Program-made: the position numbers and the translations under genes
Part shown: piece after piece, positions 1 to 6,221 of the stretch
How positions within the stretch are numbered: position 1 is the first letter of the stretch
Layout of the letters: each line of letters opens with the position of its first letter
Assembly (NCBI GenBank): GCA_002348315.1
Contig: DEAW01000185.1
Location: forward strand, 1-8,330
Reading direction: 5' to 3'
Source: Planctomycetaceae bacterium UBA2972
GTDB lineage: Bacteria > Planctomycetota > Planctomycetia > Pirellulales > Pirellulaceae
DNA: 8,330 nucleotides
Notes under the pieces: generated by a model
What the model was told of the DNA's origin: nothing
Databases searched by the model: none
Seen by the model: only the letters and a program-made list of their open reading frames with translations

Positions 1-1
1 C

Positions 2-1123
2 GAAGCGAACACAGCGGATGAAAATACCGAGGAAGAAACTCCTGAAGAAGCTGGCGACAACAACCTCCCGGGTAGCGGCCGAAAGCCTAAGAATAACACC
101 AATAACGCTGTTGGCATGGGTGGCGATATGGCCGGTGGCATGGGCGGAGCCATGGGTGGTGACATGGCAGGTGACATGGCCGGCGGCATGGGCGGTATGA
201 TGGGCGGCATGGGTGACATGTCCGGCATGGGTATGGGCGGTATGATGGGCGGCATGGGAGGTGGTATGGGTAGCATGCTGTCCGCAAACATCCCCGACTA
301 CAAAATGGTTCGCTTCTTCGACTTCTCAGCCAAAATTGGACGTACGTATCGTTACCGTGTCCAACTTTGGATTGAAGACCCTAACCTCCCAAATAGTAAC
401 CCGGAAGATGAATATCAGGACCACAACACTCCATCGGATCAGGCACTCGATGCCGATGCGTTGGCTCGCGTAAAACAACTGCGAGCGAATGCTGCCAACG
501 GACAACCACAGTGGTTCCGCAAAACTGAATGGAGTGCTCCCTGTGATGCCATCACCGTTCCGGATCCGACGCTCATTGCAGCTGGTTCTGTGGAAGCGGC
601 CCGCGAAACACGCGCTCCTAATGGCGCGTTGTATGTCGACTCCGAACCCGTAGGCATTCTAAAACCGATAGTCTTTGATACCCGGCGTGCAGTCGATGTA
701 ACAATTGACCGCAGTGTTCAACGGGGAGCCCTGTTGAATTTCGTGGCGGACGGAGAGTATGGTCACCCCATTTCTGAAATTATTAATGGGCTTCCCGGTT
801 ATGCTTTCCAGACAAATGTTGTCGTAGGAGACCTACGAGGAGGTGAAGATCTTTTCAAAGGAACGACTTACGAAAAACTGTTTTCCAAAGACAACGCCAT
901 CTTTGCTCCGGGCGAATTTGTGCTATTTGACAAGGACGGCAATTTCACCGTGCAAAATGAGATTGGCGACACCGATCTTTGGGAACGCTACAACTACCAG
1001 CCTGATGCACCCTCGGAAAATTCCGGAGGTGGAATGATGGGCGGTATGGAAGGCGGTGGCATGGGCGGCATGATGGATCCCGGCGGTGGCGGCGTAGGTG
1101 GCGAAGGCGGCTTCCCAATGTAA
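2..1123 (+). CDS. Gly/Met-rich protein of unknown function, 5'-truncated by the window
   Basis: The reading frame is open from base 2, so the gene starts left of the window; 373 C-terminal residues are visible, ending at TAA 1121-1123. In order there is an acidic, Asn/Pro-containing linker (visible residues 1-38), a Gly/Met-rich low-complexity block (about 39-93), a folded-looking middle domain (about 97-335) and a second Gly/Met/Gly-rich tail (342-373). The middle domain opens with a run of aromatic and basic residues (VRFFDF, then YRYRVQLW followed by EDPN) that I recall from uncharacterised planctomycete proteins. That is recollection, not a search result. The ATG at 116 is not the real start, because the frame continues upstream with ordinary coding content. 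No membrane segment, signal peptide or catalytic motif is visible here; the true N-terminus, where a signal or anchor might lie, is missing. The gene ends before an intrinsic terminator, so it is probably last in its transcript. Function unknown. Confidence 0.85.
   Translation, partial: EANTADENTEEETPEEAGDNNLPGSGRKPKNNTNNAVGMGGDMAGGMGGAMGGDMAGDMAGGMGGMMGGMGDMSGMGMGGMMGGMGGGMGSMLSANIPDYKMVRFFDFSAKIGRTYRYRVQLWIEDPNLPNSNPEDEYQDHNTPSDQALDADALARVKQLRANAANGQPQWFRKTEWSAPCDAITVPDPTLIAAGSVEAARETRAPNGALYVDSEPVGILKPIVFDTRRAVDVTIDRSVQRGALLNFVADGEYGHPISEIINGLPGYAFQTNVVVGDLRGGEDLFKGTTYEKLFSKDNAIFAPGEFVLFDKDGNFTVQNEIGDTDLWERYNYQPDAPSENSGGGMMGGMEGGGMGGMMDPGGGGVGGEGGFPM
113..277 (+). repeat. Low-complexity Gly/Met-coding repeat
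   Basis: This stretch is built from variations on GGYATGGGYGG. It encodes 18 methionines in 55 residues, counting from the ATG at 116. The first 25 residues keep a strict four-residue period (Met every fourth residue, with Gly, Ala and Asp between); later the spacing shortens to two or three residues with MM doublets. A shorter related block recurs at 1025-1123 at the C-terminus of the same protein. The low complexity also creates a Cys/Pro/Arg-rich antisense open frame, which is a by-product and not a gene. Confidence 0.9.
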
Positions 1124-1133
1124 TCGCCTGCTG

Positions 1134-1171
1134 AGACTACAAACCACATAACAGACTACATACCACATAAA
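1134..1171 (+). repeat. Two tandem 19-bp repeats before the terminator
   Basis: Two adjacent copies lie at 1134-1152 and 1153-1171 with two mismatches. The cores are GACTACAAACCACATAA (1135-1151) and GACTACATACCACATAA (1154-1170), differing at one base. They occupy the space between the stop codon at 1123 and the terminator stem, and the second copy runs into the left arm of that stem. They could be a recent duplication or a binding or processing site; the sequence does not decide between these. Confidence 0.85.
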
Positions 1172-1205
1172 ATGCACAGGACATGAAAACGCCTGTGCAT
1201 TTTTT
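1169..1205 (+). terminator. Intrinsic (rho-independent) terminator
   Basis: A perfect 12-bp inverted repeat (AAAATGCACAGG at 1169-1180, CCTGTGCATTTT at 1192-1203) encloses an 11-base loop, and the right arm runs into five T residues at 1201-1205. It lies 45 bases after the stop of the Gly/Met-rich gene and 43 bases before the RNase PH start, so it should separate the two transcripts. Confidence 0.85.
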
Positions 1206-1218
1206 ATGATTCAAACAA

Positions 1219-1224
1219 TACAAT
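1219..1224 (+). promoter_or_regulatory. Possible -10 element for rph
   Basis: TACAAT matches the sigma70 -10 consensus at five of six bases and lies between the terminator and the rph ribosome binding site, where a promoter is needed because the upstream transcript should end at 1205. The sequence 16-18 bases upstream overlaps the terminator arm and does not resemble TTGACA, so the call is weak. Confidence 0.25.
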
Positions 1225-1247
1225 TAAGCTCAACACAGGAATTTGTC

Positions 1248-1964
1248 ATGGCAAAGGCCAAAAAACGTCGCGCAAATCAACTTCGAGAAATCTCGGTCAA
1301 ACGCCACTTCACCAATAAAGCCCCCGGCAGTGTACTTTTTTCTGCCGGCAATACGGTGGTACTCTGTACCGCCAGTGTGGAAAACTCGGTGCCGCCCTGG
1401 ATGGAAGGTAAAGGCAAAGGTTGGATCACAGCCGAATATAATATGCTCCCTTCAAGCACCAGTCCGCGTAAGCGGCGAGACCGAGGCAAAGTAGATGGTC
1501 GTACCACCGAAATCCAACGACTGATTGGCCGCAGCATCCGGGCAGTCGCCGACCTCGATGCCCTCGGCGAACGTTCGATCGCCATCGATTGCGATGTTCT
1601 CCAGGCCGACGGAGGTACTCGGACTGCAAGTATCACCGGAGCTTATATCGCCGTGATGGATGCGATCAACAGCTTTCGCAATGAACTCCCCAATCCCGGG
1701 AAGTCCCCTTTACGAGACAGCCTCGCCGCCGTCAGTGTCGGCATTATAGATGGCAAAGCCTATCTCGATCTGGATTATGAACTTGATTTTGCTGCAGACG
1801 TCGATATGAACGTTGTCATGACCGGGAAAGGTCAGTTTGTGGAAATCCAGGGCACAGGAGAAGAAAGTACGTTCAGTGAAGACCAACTCGGTGAACTTCT
1901 GGGACTTGCCAAAAAAGGCATTCGACAACTAACAAAGATACAAAAAACTGCATTAGATAACTGA
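1248..1964 (+). CDS. rph: Ribonuclease PH
   Basis: RNase PH is a phosphate-dependent 3'-5' exoribonuclease that trims the 3' ends of tRNA precursors and other RNAs; the family works as a hexameric ring in the cytoplasm. The protein has 238 residues, the same size as well-studied bacterial members. Visible hallmarks are QLREISVKRHF near the N-terminus (11-21), GKGKGWITAEYNMLP (54-68), GRTTEIQRLIGRSIRA (84-99), the phosphate-binding segment GGTRTASITGAY (122-133, including Arg125 and Thr126) and the acidic DVDMNVVMTG (184-193). An in-frame ATG at 1206 touches the terminator's T-run and has no ribosome binding site. I chose ATG 1248 because AGGA at 1237-1240 sits seven bases upstream and the resulting N-terminus matches the family. 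The gene runs convergent to argF with a 26-bp gap and no obvious terminator between them. Confidence in the function is high. Confidence 0.97.
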   Translation: MAKAKKRRANQLREISVKRHFTNKAPGSVLFSAGNTVVLCTASVENSVPPWMEGKGKGWITAEYNMLPSSTSPRKRRDRGKVDGRTTEIQRLIGRSIRAVADLDALGERSIAIDCDVLQADGGTRTASITGAYIAVMDAINSFRNELPNPGKSPLRDSLAAVSVGIIDGKAYLDLDYELDFAADVDMNVVMTGKGQFVEIQGTGEESTFSEDQLGELLGLAKKGIRQLTKIQKTALDN

Positions 1965-1974
1965 AGATAATTGC

Positions 1975-1998
1975 CTAACTGTCTATCTGTCTAACTGT
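1975..1998. repeat. Three tandem 8-bp repeats across the rph/argF junction
   Basis: CTAACTGT, CTATCTGT and CTAACTGT follow one another without a gap at 1975-1982, 1983-1990 and 1991-1998. The third copy is inside the argF coding end and supplies its stop codon (CTA on the plus strand, TAG in the gene). The array fills most of the 26-bp convergent gap. Strand slippage during replication is the simplest origin. Confidence 0.85.
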
Positions 1999-2902
1999 TC
2001 AACAGCCAAACCAACAGACCTTTTTGCGCGTGCATTCGGTTGCCAGCCTGAGCAATAATCCGACTTTGAGTACCATCCATGACACCGTCGGTCACTTCCT
2101 GGCCTCGTTTTGCCGGTAGACAATGCAGAAAGATTGCATGTCCGGGAGCGGCAGCCATCAATTCCTCATTGACTTGGAATTGAGCGAAATCCTGTTCACG
2201 TTGCTTCTGCTCTTTTTCCTGCCCCATACTTGCCCAGACGTCTGTATAAATGGCATCTGCATCTGCCACAGCCTGCATGGCATCATCGGTATGAGTGAAT
2301 TCAAAGTCGCCACAACCTGATTCGATTTCTGCCTTTTCTTCTGCCGTAAATTGATAGGAAGCTGGGCAGGCCAAAGTAAACCGAAGGCCCAGTTTTCCGC
2401 AAGCAATTGCCAGTGATCGCGAGACATTATTCGCATCTCCAACGAACACTAAATGTCGGCCCTGTAATTCTCCAAATTCTTCCTGAATGGTGAACACATC
2501 AGCCAGAGCCTGGCACGGGTGTGAGTAATCAGTCAGAGCGTTAATCACAGGTACACTGGAGTACTGAGCCAATTGCTCCACAGTTTCGTGCTTGAAACTC
2601 CTGCAGGCAATCACATCAACATATTCACTGAGAACTTCACTGAAGTCTTTCGGCGTTTCGCGTTTACCCCAACCGACGTCCTGACCTAAGAACAACGCGT
2701 GACCGCCCAGTTGGCTCATTCCACATTCAAAGCTAACACGCGTTCGCAATGAAGGTTTTTCAAACAGCAACGCCAGATTGTGATTTGCCAAATGCGCAAC
2801 GCGATTTCCCGCCTGCAGTTCAGCCTTCAATTCGGCAGCCAGCTTAAGAATATCTTGAATTTCGTCCGTCGTTAAATCGAATAGGGAAAGTAAATGTCTC
2901 AT
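1991..2902 (-). CDS. argF: Ornithine carbamoyltransferase
   Basis: This enzyme joins carbamoyl phosphate to ornithine to give citrulline, the sixth step of arginine synthesis, in the cytoplasm. The 303-residue length is normal for anabolic forms. The carbamoyl-phosphate loop reads SLRTR (51-55), a variant of STRTR, followed by HPCQALAD (128-135). The ornithine-side motif is DVWASMGQE (221-229), and the C-terminal HCLPAKRGQEV (260-270) contains the reactive Cys. DVWASMG together with HCLPA separates it from aspartate carbamoyltransferase. The start ATG (2902) has GAAGG ten bases upstream (2913-2917 on the plus strand). It is the last of three arg genes on this strand, 77 bp after argD, and is probably co-transcribed with them. 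N-acetylornithine or N-succinylornithine specificity cannot be fully excluded by eye, but the motifs favour ornithine. Confidence 0.95.
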   Translation of the reverse strand: MRHLLSLFDLTTDEIQDILKLAAELKAELQAGNRVAHLANHNLALLFEKPSLRTRVSFECGMSQLGGHALFLGQDVGWGKRETPKDFSEVLSEYVDVIACRSFKHETVEQLAQYSSVPVINALTDYSHPCQALADVFTIQEEFGELQGRHLVFVGDANNVSRSLAIACGKLGLRFTLACPASYQFTAEEKAEIESGCGDFEFTHTDDAMQAVADADAIYTDVWASMGQEKEQKQREQDFAQFQVNEELMAAAPGHAIFLHCLPAKRGQEVTDGVMDGTQSRIIAQAGNRMHAQKGLLVWLLNS

Positions 2903-2979
2903 GCTATTAATACCTTCAGAGACTCTCGCATTAGCTAAGAGTGTAATCGCCAGATGGATGTTGAATCAGGTCCGGAGCG

Positions 2980-4179
2980 TTATGCTTGTAAATCACGCAA
3001 AACGCCGGACAGGATATCGATCCCCTCATTCGCCTGTTCGGTGGTCAGATTCATCGCAGGTAACAGGCGAATAACATTACCCTGCGTACAGTTGATCAGT
3101 AGATTTCGCTCAAGGCATTGCTGAACGACCGTGGCTCCTTCGACTTCCAGTTCAATACCGACCATCATACCGGCCACTCGGACCTGCTTGATCCATTGGC
3201 AGTCTTTTTGCAACTCGGTAAATCGAGATTGAAACAGTTCAGCCAGCACGGCGACATTATCAAGTAAATTCTCCTGCTCAATCATTTCCAGGGTCGCAAT
3301 ACCTGCAGCTGATGCAATGGGGTTTCCTCCAAAGGTCGCCGCATGCATTCCTGGTCGCAAACTGGGAGCGATTTCCGCTGTCGTCAACATGGCACCGCCG
3401 GCAACACCTCCACAAAGGCTTTTAGCCAGAGTGATCACATCCGGAGTGACATCGAAGTATTGATAACCAAACCATTTACCTGTTCGTCCACAACCGGTTT
3501 GCACTTCATCAAAGATGAGCAACAAGTCATTTTCATTTGCCAACTGTCGTAGGCCTTGAAGGAATCCTGCAGGCGGAATACGAACTCCTCCTTCACCCTG
3601 AATCGGTTCGATCATGATGGCACACGTTTCATCATCGATCAGTTGCTTGACCGCTTCCAGGTCACCGTGCGGGGCGTATTGAAACCCTGCTACTAACGGC
3701 CCCAAACCTTCGTGGTATTTGGGCTGCGCTGTCGCCGTAGTCGTTGCCAGGCTTCGGCCATGAAATCCACCTTCAAACGTGATAATTTTATATCTTGAAG
3801 GACCGTGGTGAAGTCGAGCCAGTTTGATGGCAGCTTCGTTAGCTTCCGCACCGGAATTGCAGAAAAAGGCCTGTCCACCAAAGCTTCGTTCGCTCAGGAG
3901 CTGAGCCCATCGTCCCTGAGACTCGAGATGCCACGAATTTGGCACATGAATCAGGGTTTCGACCTGTTTCTGAACCGCCTTCACCACTGGCTCGGGGCAA
4001 TGCCCGAGCAAATTACATCCCCATCCCGGGAACAAATCGAGGTATTTATTGCCTTCAGCGTCCCAAATAGTTGAGCCTTCACCGCGTACGAGATTCACAC
4101 TATAGCGACCGTAATTGGGCACTACATATTGTCGGAACAGTTCGACTGTATCGGTTGAGCTTAGGAATTGGTTATCCAT
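2980..4179 (-). CDS. argD: Acetylornithine aminotransferase
   Basis: This is a PLP-dependent class III aminotransferase that exchanges an amino group between glutamate and N-acetylglutamate semialdehyde to give N-acetylornithine (arginine step 4). The 399-residue length is typical. Visible motifs are FCNSGAEANEAAIKLAR (106-122) for cofactor phosphate binding, GGFHGRS (137-143), the acidic FDEVQTGCGRTG (223-234) with Asp224 placed to bind the pyridine nitrogen, the Schiff-base lysine in LAKSLCGG (Lys253) and the ATFGGNP loop (281-287). The start ATG (4179) has AGAGGA eight bases upstream. It lies between argB (92 bp upstream) and argF (77 bp downstream) on the same strand. Related aminotransferases (ornithine, 4-aminobutyrate, succinylornithine) share these motifs; the arg-gene context makes the acetylornithine role the most likely. 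Confidence 0.95.
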   Translation of the reverse strand: MDNQFLSSTDTVELFRQYVVPNYGRYSVNLVRGEGSTIWDAEGNKYLDLFPGWGCNLLGHCPEPVVKAVQKQVETLIHVPNSWHLESQGRWAQLLSERSFGGQAFFCNSGAEANEAAIKLARLHHGPSRYKIITFEGGFHGRSLATTTATAQPKYHEGLGPLVAGFQYAPHGDLEAVKQLIDDETCAIMIEPIQGEGGVRIPPAGFLQGLRQLANENDLLLIFDEVQTGCGRTGKWFGYQYFDVTPDVITLAKSLCGGVAGGAMLTTAEIAPSLRPGMHAATFGGNPIASAAGIATLEMIEQENLLDNVAVLAELFQSRFTELQKDCQWIKQVRVAGMMVGIELEVEGATVVQQCLERNLLINCTQGNVIRLLPAMNLTTEQANEGIDILSGVLRDLQA

Positions 4180-4271
4180 GGCACAGATCCTCTCGTAATG
4201 GGTGTTTAAAATGGAAATAGGTAAATTCGGCCAAACCTTTGGCCAGCTTCAACATGAAATGCTGGAAGCCT

Positions 4272-5144
4272 TTATTTTGTGATTTGAGTTCCAATACCTG
4301 AACTCGTGTAAATTTCTAACAGCAACGAATGCCGAATCCGACCATCAATGATGTGAACTTTTTGGACACCACGGTCGAGCGTTTCGAGACACGCCTCCAC
4401 TTTGGGAATCATACCACTATCAATGACTCCTTCGGAGATCAAATTCCTAGCTTCGCTGGCAGATAATGAATTGATCAGTGTTTGCTCATCATCTCTATCT
4501 CTACGGACTCCGTTTACGTCACTGAGAAATACTAGTTTCTCGGCGCCCAGCAGCTGAGCCACTGTGGTGGCAGCTGTATCAGCATTGACGTTATATTTCT
4601 GATTGTCTTGATCGAGGCACATGGAAGGGATGACCGGAATCGTACCTGCGTAGCACAAGTTTTCAATAACGGCTCGCTCGACCTCAGTCACCCGTCCCAC
4701 AAATCCAAGATCCACAGACTCGCCCTCGATGCTTAGTTCGAGTTTTTCGCCCAGTAGAACTGGCGTGCTTTCAAAATTCAGCGTCATCGCTCGGCCACCA
4801 ATCTCTTCGATGAGGTCGGCCAGTCGTTGATTAACTTCACCGGCAAGGACTTTTTCAACAATTTCAAGAGTCGCCTGATCGGTTACCCGACGCCCTTGAA
4901 TGAAATTCGGAGCAATACCTGCTTCATCCATGGCAGCACTAATTGCCGCTCCTCCACCATGCACAATCACCGGTCGCATGCCGACCGTCTCCATAAAGAC
5001 GATGTCGACTAATACATGTCGCAGCGCAGCTTCATCTTTCATGATGCTACCACCAAGTTTGATCACAGTCGTTTTGCCACGAAACTGTCGAATCCAGCCT
5101 AAGGCTTCGATCAGTGTGTCTGCTTTTTGGATTGCGTCTTGCAT
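4272..5144 (-). CDS. argB: Acetylglutamate kinase
   Basis: The enzyme phosphorylates N-acetylglutamate with ATP, the second and commonly feedback-controlled step of arginine synthesis. It has 290 residues in the amino-acid kinase fold: KLGGS (29-33) and HGGG (62-65) for phosphate contacts, GRRVTD (84-89), YNVNADTAA (184-192) around the acetylglutamate site, SDVNGV (208-213) and GMIPK (244-248, Lys248). About 25 residues precede the first strand, predicted to be a helix (QKADTLIEALGWIRQFRGK), and the C-terminus carries HIIDGRIRHSLLLEI. Both are features of hexameric, arginine-inhibited forms and are absent or shorter in the E. coli type, so allosteric inhibition by arginine is a reasonable inference. 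ATG 5144 is the only good start: the next Met comes after the catalytic Lys29. No strong Shine-Dalgarno is seen. It is the first gene of the argB-argD-argF run and lies behind a strong-looking promoter. Confidence 0.96.
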   Translation of the reverse strand: MQDAIQKADTLIEALGWIRQFRGKTTVIKLGGSIMKDEAALRHVLVDIVFMETVGMRPVIVHGGGAAISAAMDEAGIAPNFIQGRRVTDQATLEIVEKVLAGEVNQRLADLIEEIGGRAMTLNFESTPVLLGEKLELSIEGESVDLGFVGRVTEVERAVIENLCYAGTIPVIPSMCLDQDNQKYNVNADTAATTVAQLLGAEKLVFLSDVNGVRRDRDDEQTLINSLSASEARNLISEGVIDSGMIPKVEACLETLDRGVQKVHIIDGRIRHSLLLEIYTSSGIGTQITK

Positions 5145-5172
5145 TGCTTTATGTTTACCGAAGTTTGTTGCT

Positions 5173-5224
5173 CTCAGGCGGTGCCCTAAGACACCCTACT
5201 GAGGACGTTTCCGCAGGTGGAAAC
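5173..5224 (-). other. Leader hairpins of the argB transcript
   Basis: Two inverted repeats lie between the predicted argB transcription start (about 5223) and its start codon. One is GTTTCC/GGAAAC (5207-5212 and 5219-5224), right at the predicted 5' end. The other is CTCAG/CTGAG (5173-5177 and 5199-5203) enclosing GGTG/CACC (5180-5183 and 5192-5195). They could stabilise the mRNA or modulate translation. Neither carries a T-run, so I do not call an attenuator. Confidence 0.35.
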
Positions 5225-5229
5225 AGGTT

Positions 5230-5259
5230 ATTCTAGACCCAGACTGTTCTGGGTGTCAA
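5230..5259 (-). promoter_or_regulatory. sigma70-type promoter of argBDF
   Basis: Read on the minus strand, TTGACA (5259-5254; six of six consensus bases) is followed by an 18-base spacer and TAGAAT (5235-5230; five of six). The predicted transcription start is near 5223, giving an argB leader of about 80 bases. It is the best promoter match I found in the window and points into the only minus-strand operon. Confidence 0.7.
5237..5254. promoter_or_regulatory. Dyad filling the argB promoter spacer, likely operator
   Basis: ACCCAGACTGTTCTGGGT is a perfect 7-bp inverted repeat around a four-base centre. It begins on the last base of the -35 hexamer and ends one base short of the -10. A repressor bound here would block polymerase; MerR-type activators also use spacer dyads, usually with longer 19-20 bp spacers. 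It does not match the AT-rich ARG box of E. coli or Bacillus ArgR, so the regulator is unknown. Confidence 0.5.
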
Positions 5260-5413
5260 CGAACAGAATCAGGCCGGGCGAGTGCTGCCGAAAGATTTAC
5301 GATGACCCAATCTGTTAGCCCCTAGAATCCAAATTCTTTTCGTGGCATGATATTGATACCCAAGAGGCTTCGCCCTCGCGAACTGTACCGGCAACTGATG
5401 ATTAAGCAAGGCC

Positions 5414-5430
5414 AACGAGTTCAACTCGTT
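5414..5430. promoter_or_regulatory. 17-bp perfect palindrome just upstream of the glmU-like start
   Basis: AACGAGTTCAACTCGTT has two perfect 8-bp arms around a single C. It ends five bases before ATG 5436, exactly where a Shine-Dalgarno should be, and no Shine-Dalgarno is present. As RNA it could fold into a 6-bp stem with a UUCAA loop; as DNA it could bind a dimeric regulator. The remaining sequence from 5260 to 5413 shows no convincing plus-strand promoter. Confidence 0.45.
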
Positions 5431-5435
5431 TCGCT

Positions 5436-6221
5436 ATGTCCGAAACCGCTGAAAAACCAGACTCCTCACCTGTTTCAGAAACCGGAACATTGGCAATTGT
5501 GCTGGCCGCTGGACAGGGTACGAGGATGAATTCGGAAATACCCAAAGTACTTTTCCCTGTCTGTGGCCAACCTCTGGCCAGACATGTCGTCAACGCTCTG
5601 CAAAGTGCCGGAATTTCCAAAATCGTATTAGTAGTTGGTTTTCGGGAAGATCTTGTCCGTGAAGAGTTCGCCGGGGATCCTAATATTGCCTTTGCGACCC
5701 AGCATCAACGCCTGGGGACCGGACATGCCGTGCAAATGTGTCAGCAACATCTGACCGAGCACAACGGACAGGTTTTGGTCGTTACGGGTGATTCACCCTT
5801 AATCCAATCCGAATCGATCAAGGCCCTGTTGGAATTTCAACGCGAACAGCAGCTTGCCTGCGTACTAGGATCACTGATCAGCGAAGACCCTACCGGATTG
5901 GGTCGAATTGTCCGTAATGCTGAGGGTGAATTCACCGGAATTGTAGAGCACAAAGATGCTTCCGAAGACCAGCGTTTGATCCAGGAAGTCAATATGAGTA
6001 CCTACGTTTTTGATTCACATCATTTACAATGGTCTCTTAAGCAATTGAAAACAAATAACACTCAGAACGAATACTACCTCACCGACTGTCCTGCTATTCT
6101 GCTGGCACAAGGAGAGGCAGTGGATGCGAAAGCTGTTCTTCAACCATGTGAAGCGCTCAGTGTGAACACCCAGCAGCAACTTCGATTGGTGGAAGACGAA
6201 ATGAGAAAGTTAGGTTACTAA
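5436..6221 (+). CDS. GlmU-type sugar-phosphate nucleotidyltransferase without the acetyltransferase domain
   Basis: It probably makes a nucleotide sugar, most likely UDP-N-acetylglucosamine from UTP and N-acetylglucosamine-1-phosphate, for cell-envelope polymers. The 261 residues cover only the Rossmann-like pyrophosphorylase half of GlmU. Motifs in order are LAAGQGTRM (23-31) with PKVLF (36-40, Lys37), QHQRLGTGHAV (89-99), VVTGDSPLI (115-123, Asp119 as a likely metal ligand), GLGRIVR (154-160), GIVEHKDAS (168-176), EVNMSTYVF (184-192), NEYYLTD (211-217) and SVNTQQQL (242-249, Asn244 matching the second metal ligand). Full-length GlmU continues for about 200 residues as a left-handed beta helix, and none of that is present. 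ATG 5436 is the only usable start, since the frame closes at 5403 without another start codon. prs follows on the next base. Another substrate sugar is possible, so no gene symbol is given. Confidence 0.88.
   Translation: MSETAEKPDSSPVSETGTLAIVLAAGQGTRMNSEIPKVLFPVCGQPLARHVVNALQSAGISKIVLVVGFREDLVREEFAGDPNIAFATQHQRLGTGHAVQMCQQHLTEHNGQVLVVTGDSPLIQSESIKALLEFQREQQLACVLGSLISEDPTGLGRIVRNAEGEFTGIVEHKDASEDQRLIQEVNMSTYVFDSHHLQWSLKQLKTNNTQNEYYLTDCPAILLAQGEAVDAKAVLQPCEALSVNTQQQLRLVEDEMRKLGY

Noticed and set aside
87..287. Antisense Cys/Pro/Arg-rich open frame
   Set aside because: It is the complement of the Gly/Met repeat; the composition follows from the low-complexity DNA, and the sense frame is clearly coding.
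923..1177. Antisense 84-residue frame with a repetitive N-terminus
   Set aside because: The N-terminal repeat is just the 19-bp duplication read backwards; the rest overlaps the real gene and shows no family features.
1206..1247. Upstream ATG extending RNase PH by 14 residues
   Set aside because: It touches the terminator T-run and lacks a ribosome binding site, whereas ATG 1248 has AGGA at good spacing and gives the standard N-terminus.
2738..2752. SLRTR instead of STRTR in ArgF as a broken active site
   Set aside because: I know this Leu variant from otherwise normal bacterial carbamoyltransferases, and all other motifs are intact.
2922..2942. ACTCT/AGAGT hairpin between argD and argF
   Set aside because: Only five pairs with an 11-base loop and no T-run; within chance expectation.
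4229..4244. GGCCAAA/TTTGGCC inverted repeat between argB and argD as a terminator
   Set aside because: The two-base centre forces a 6-bp stem and no T-run follows on the minus strand; argD needs the read-through because it has no clear promoter of its own.
5190..5257. Competing RNA pairings GACACCC/GGGTGTC and CTGTTC/GAACAG upstream of argB, suggesting an attenuator
   Set aside because: With the promoter at 5230-5259, the partners above about 5223 are not in the argB transcript; in the other direction no transcription start is visible.
5347..5529. 60-residue plus-strand frame overlapping the glmU-like start
   Set aside because: No ribosome binding site, no recognisable motif, and most of it overlaps the GlmU coding region in another frame.
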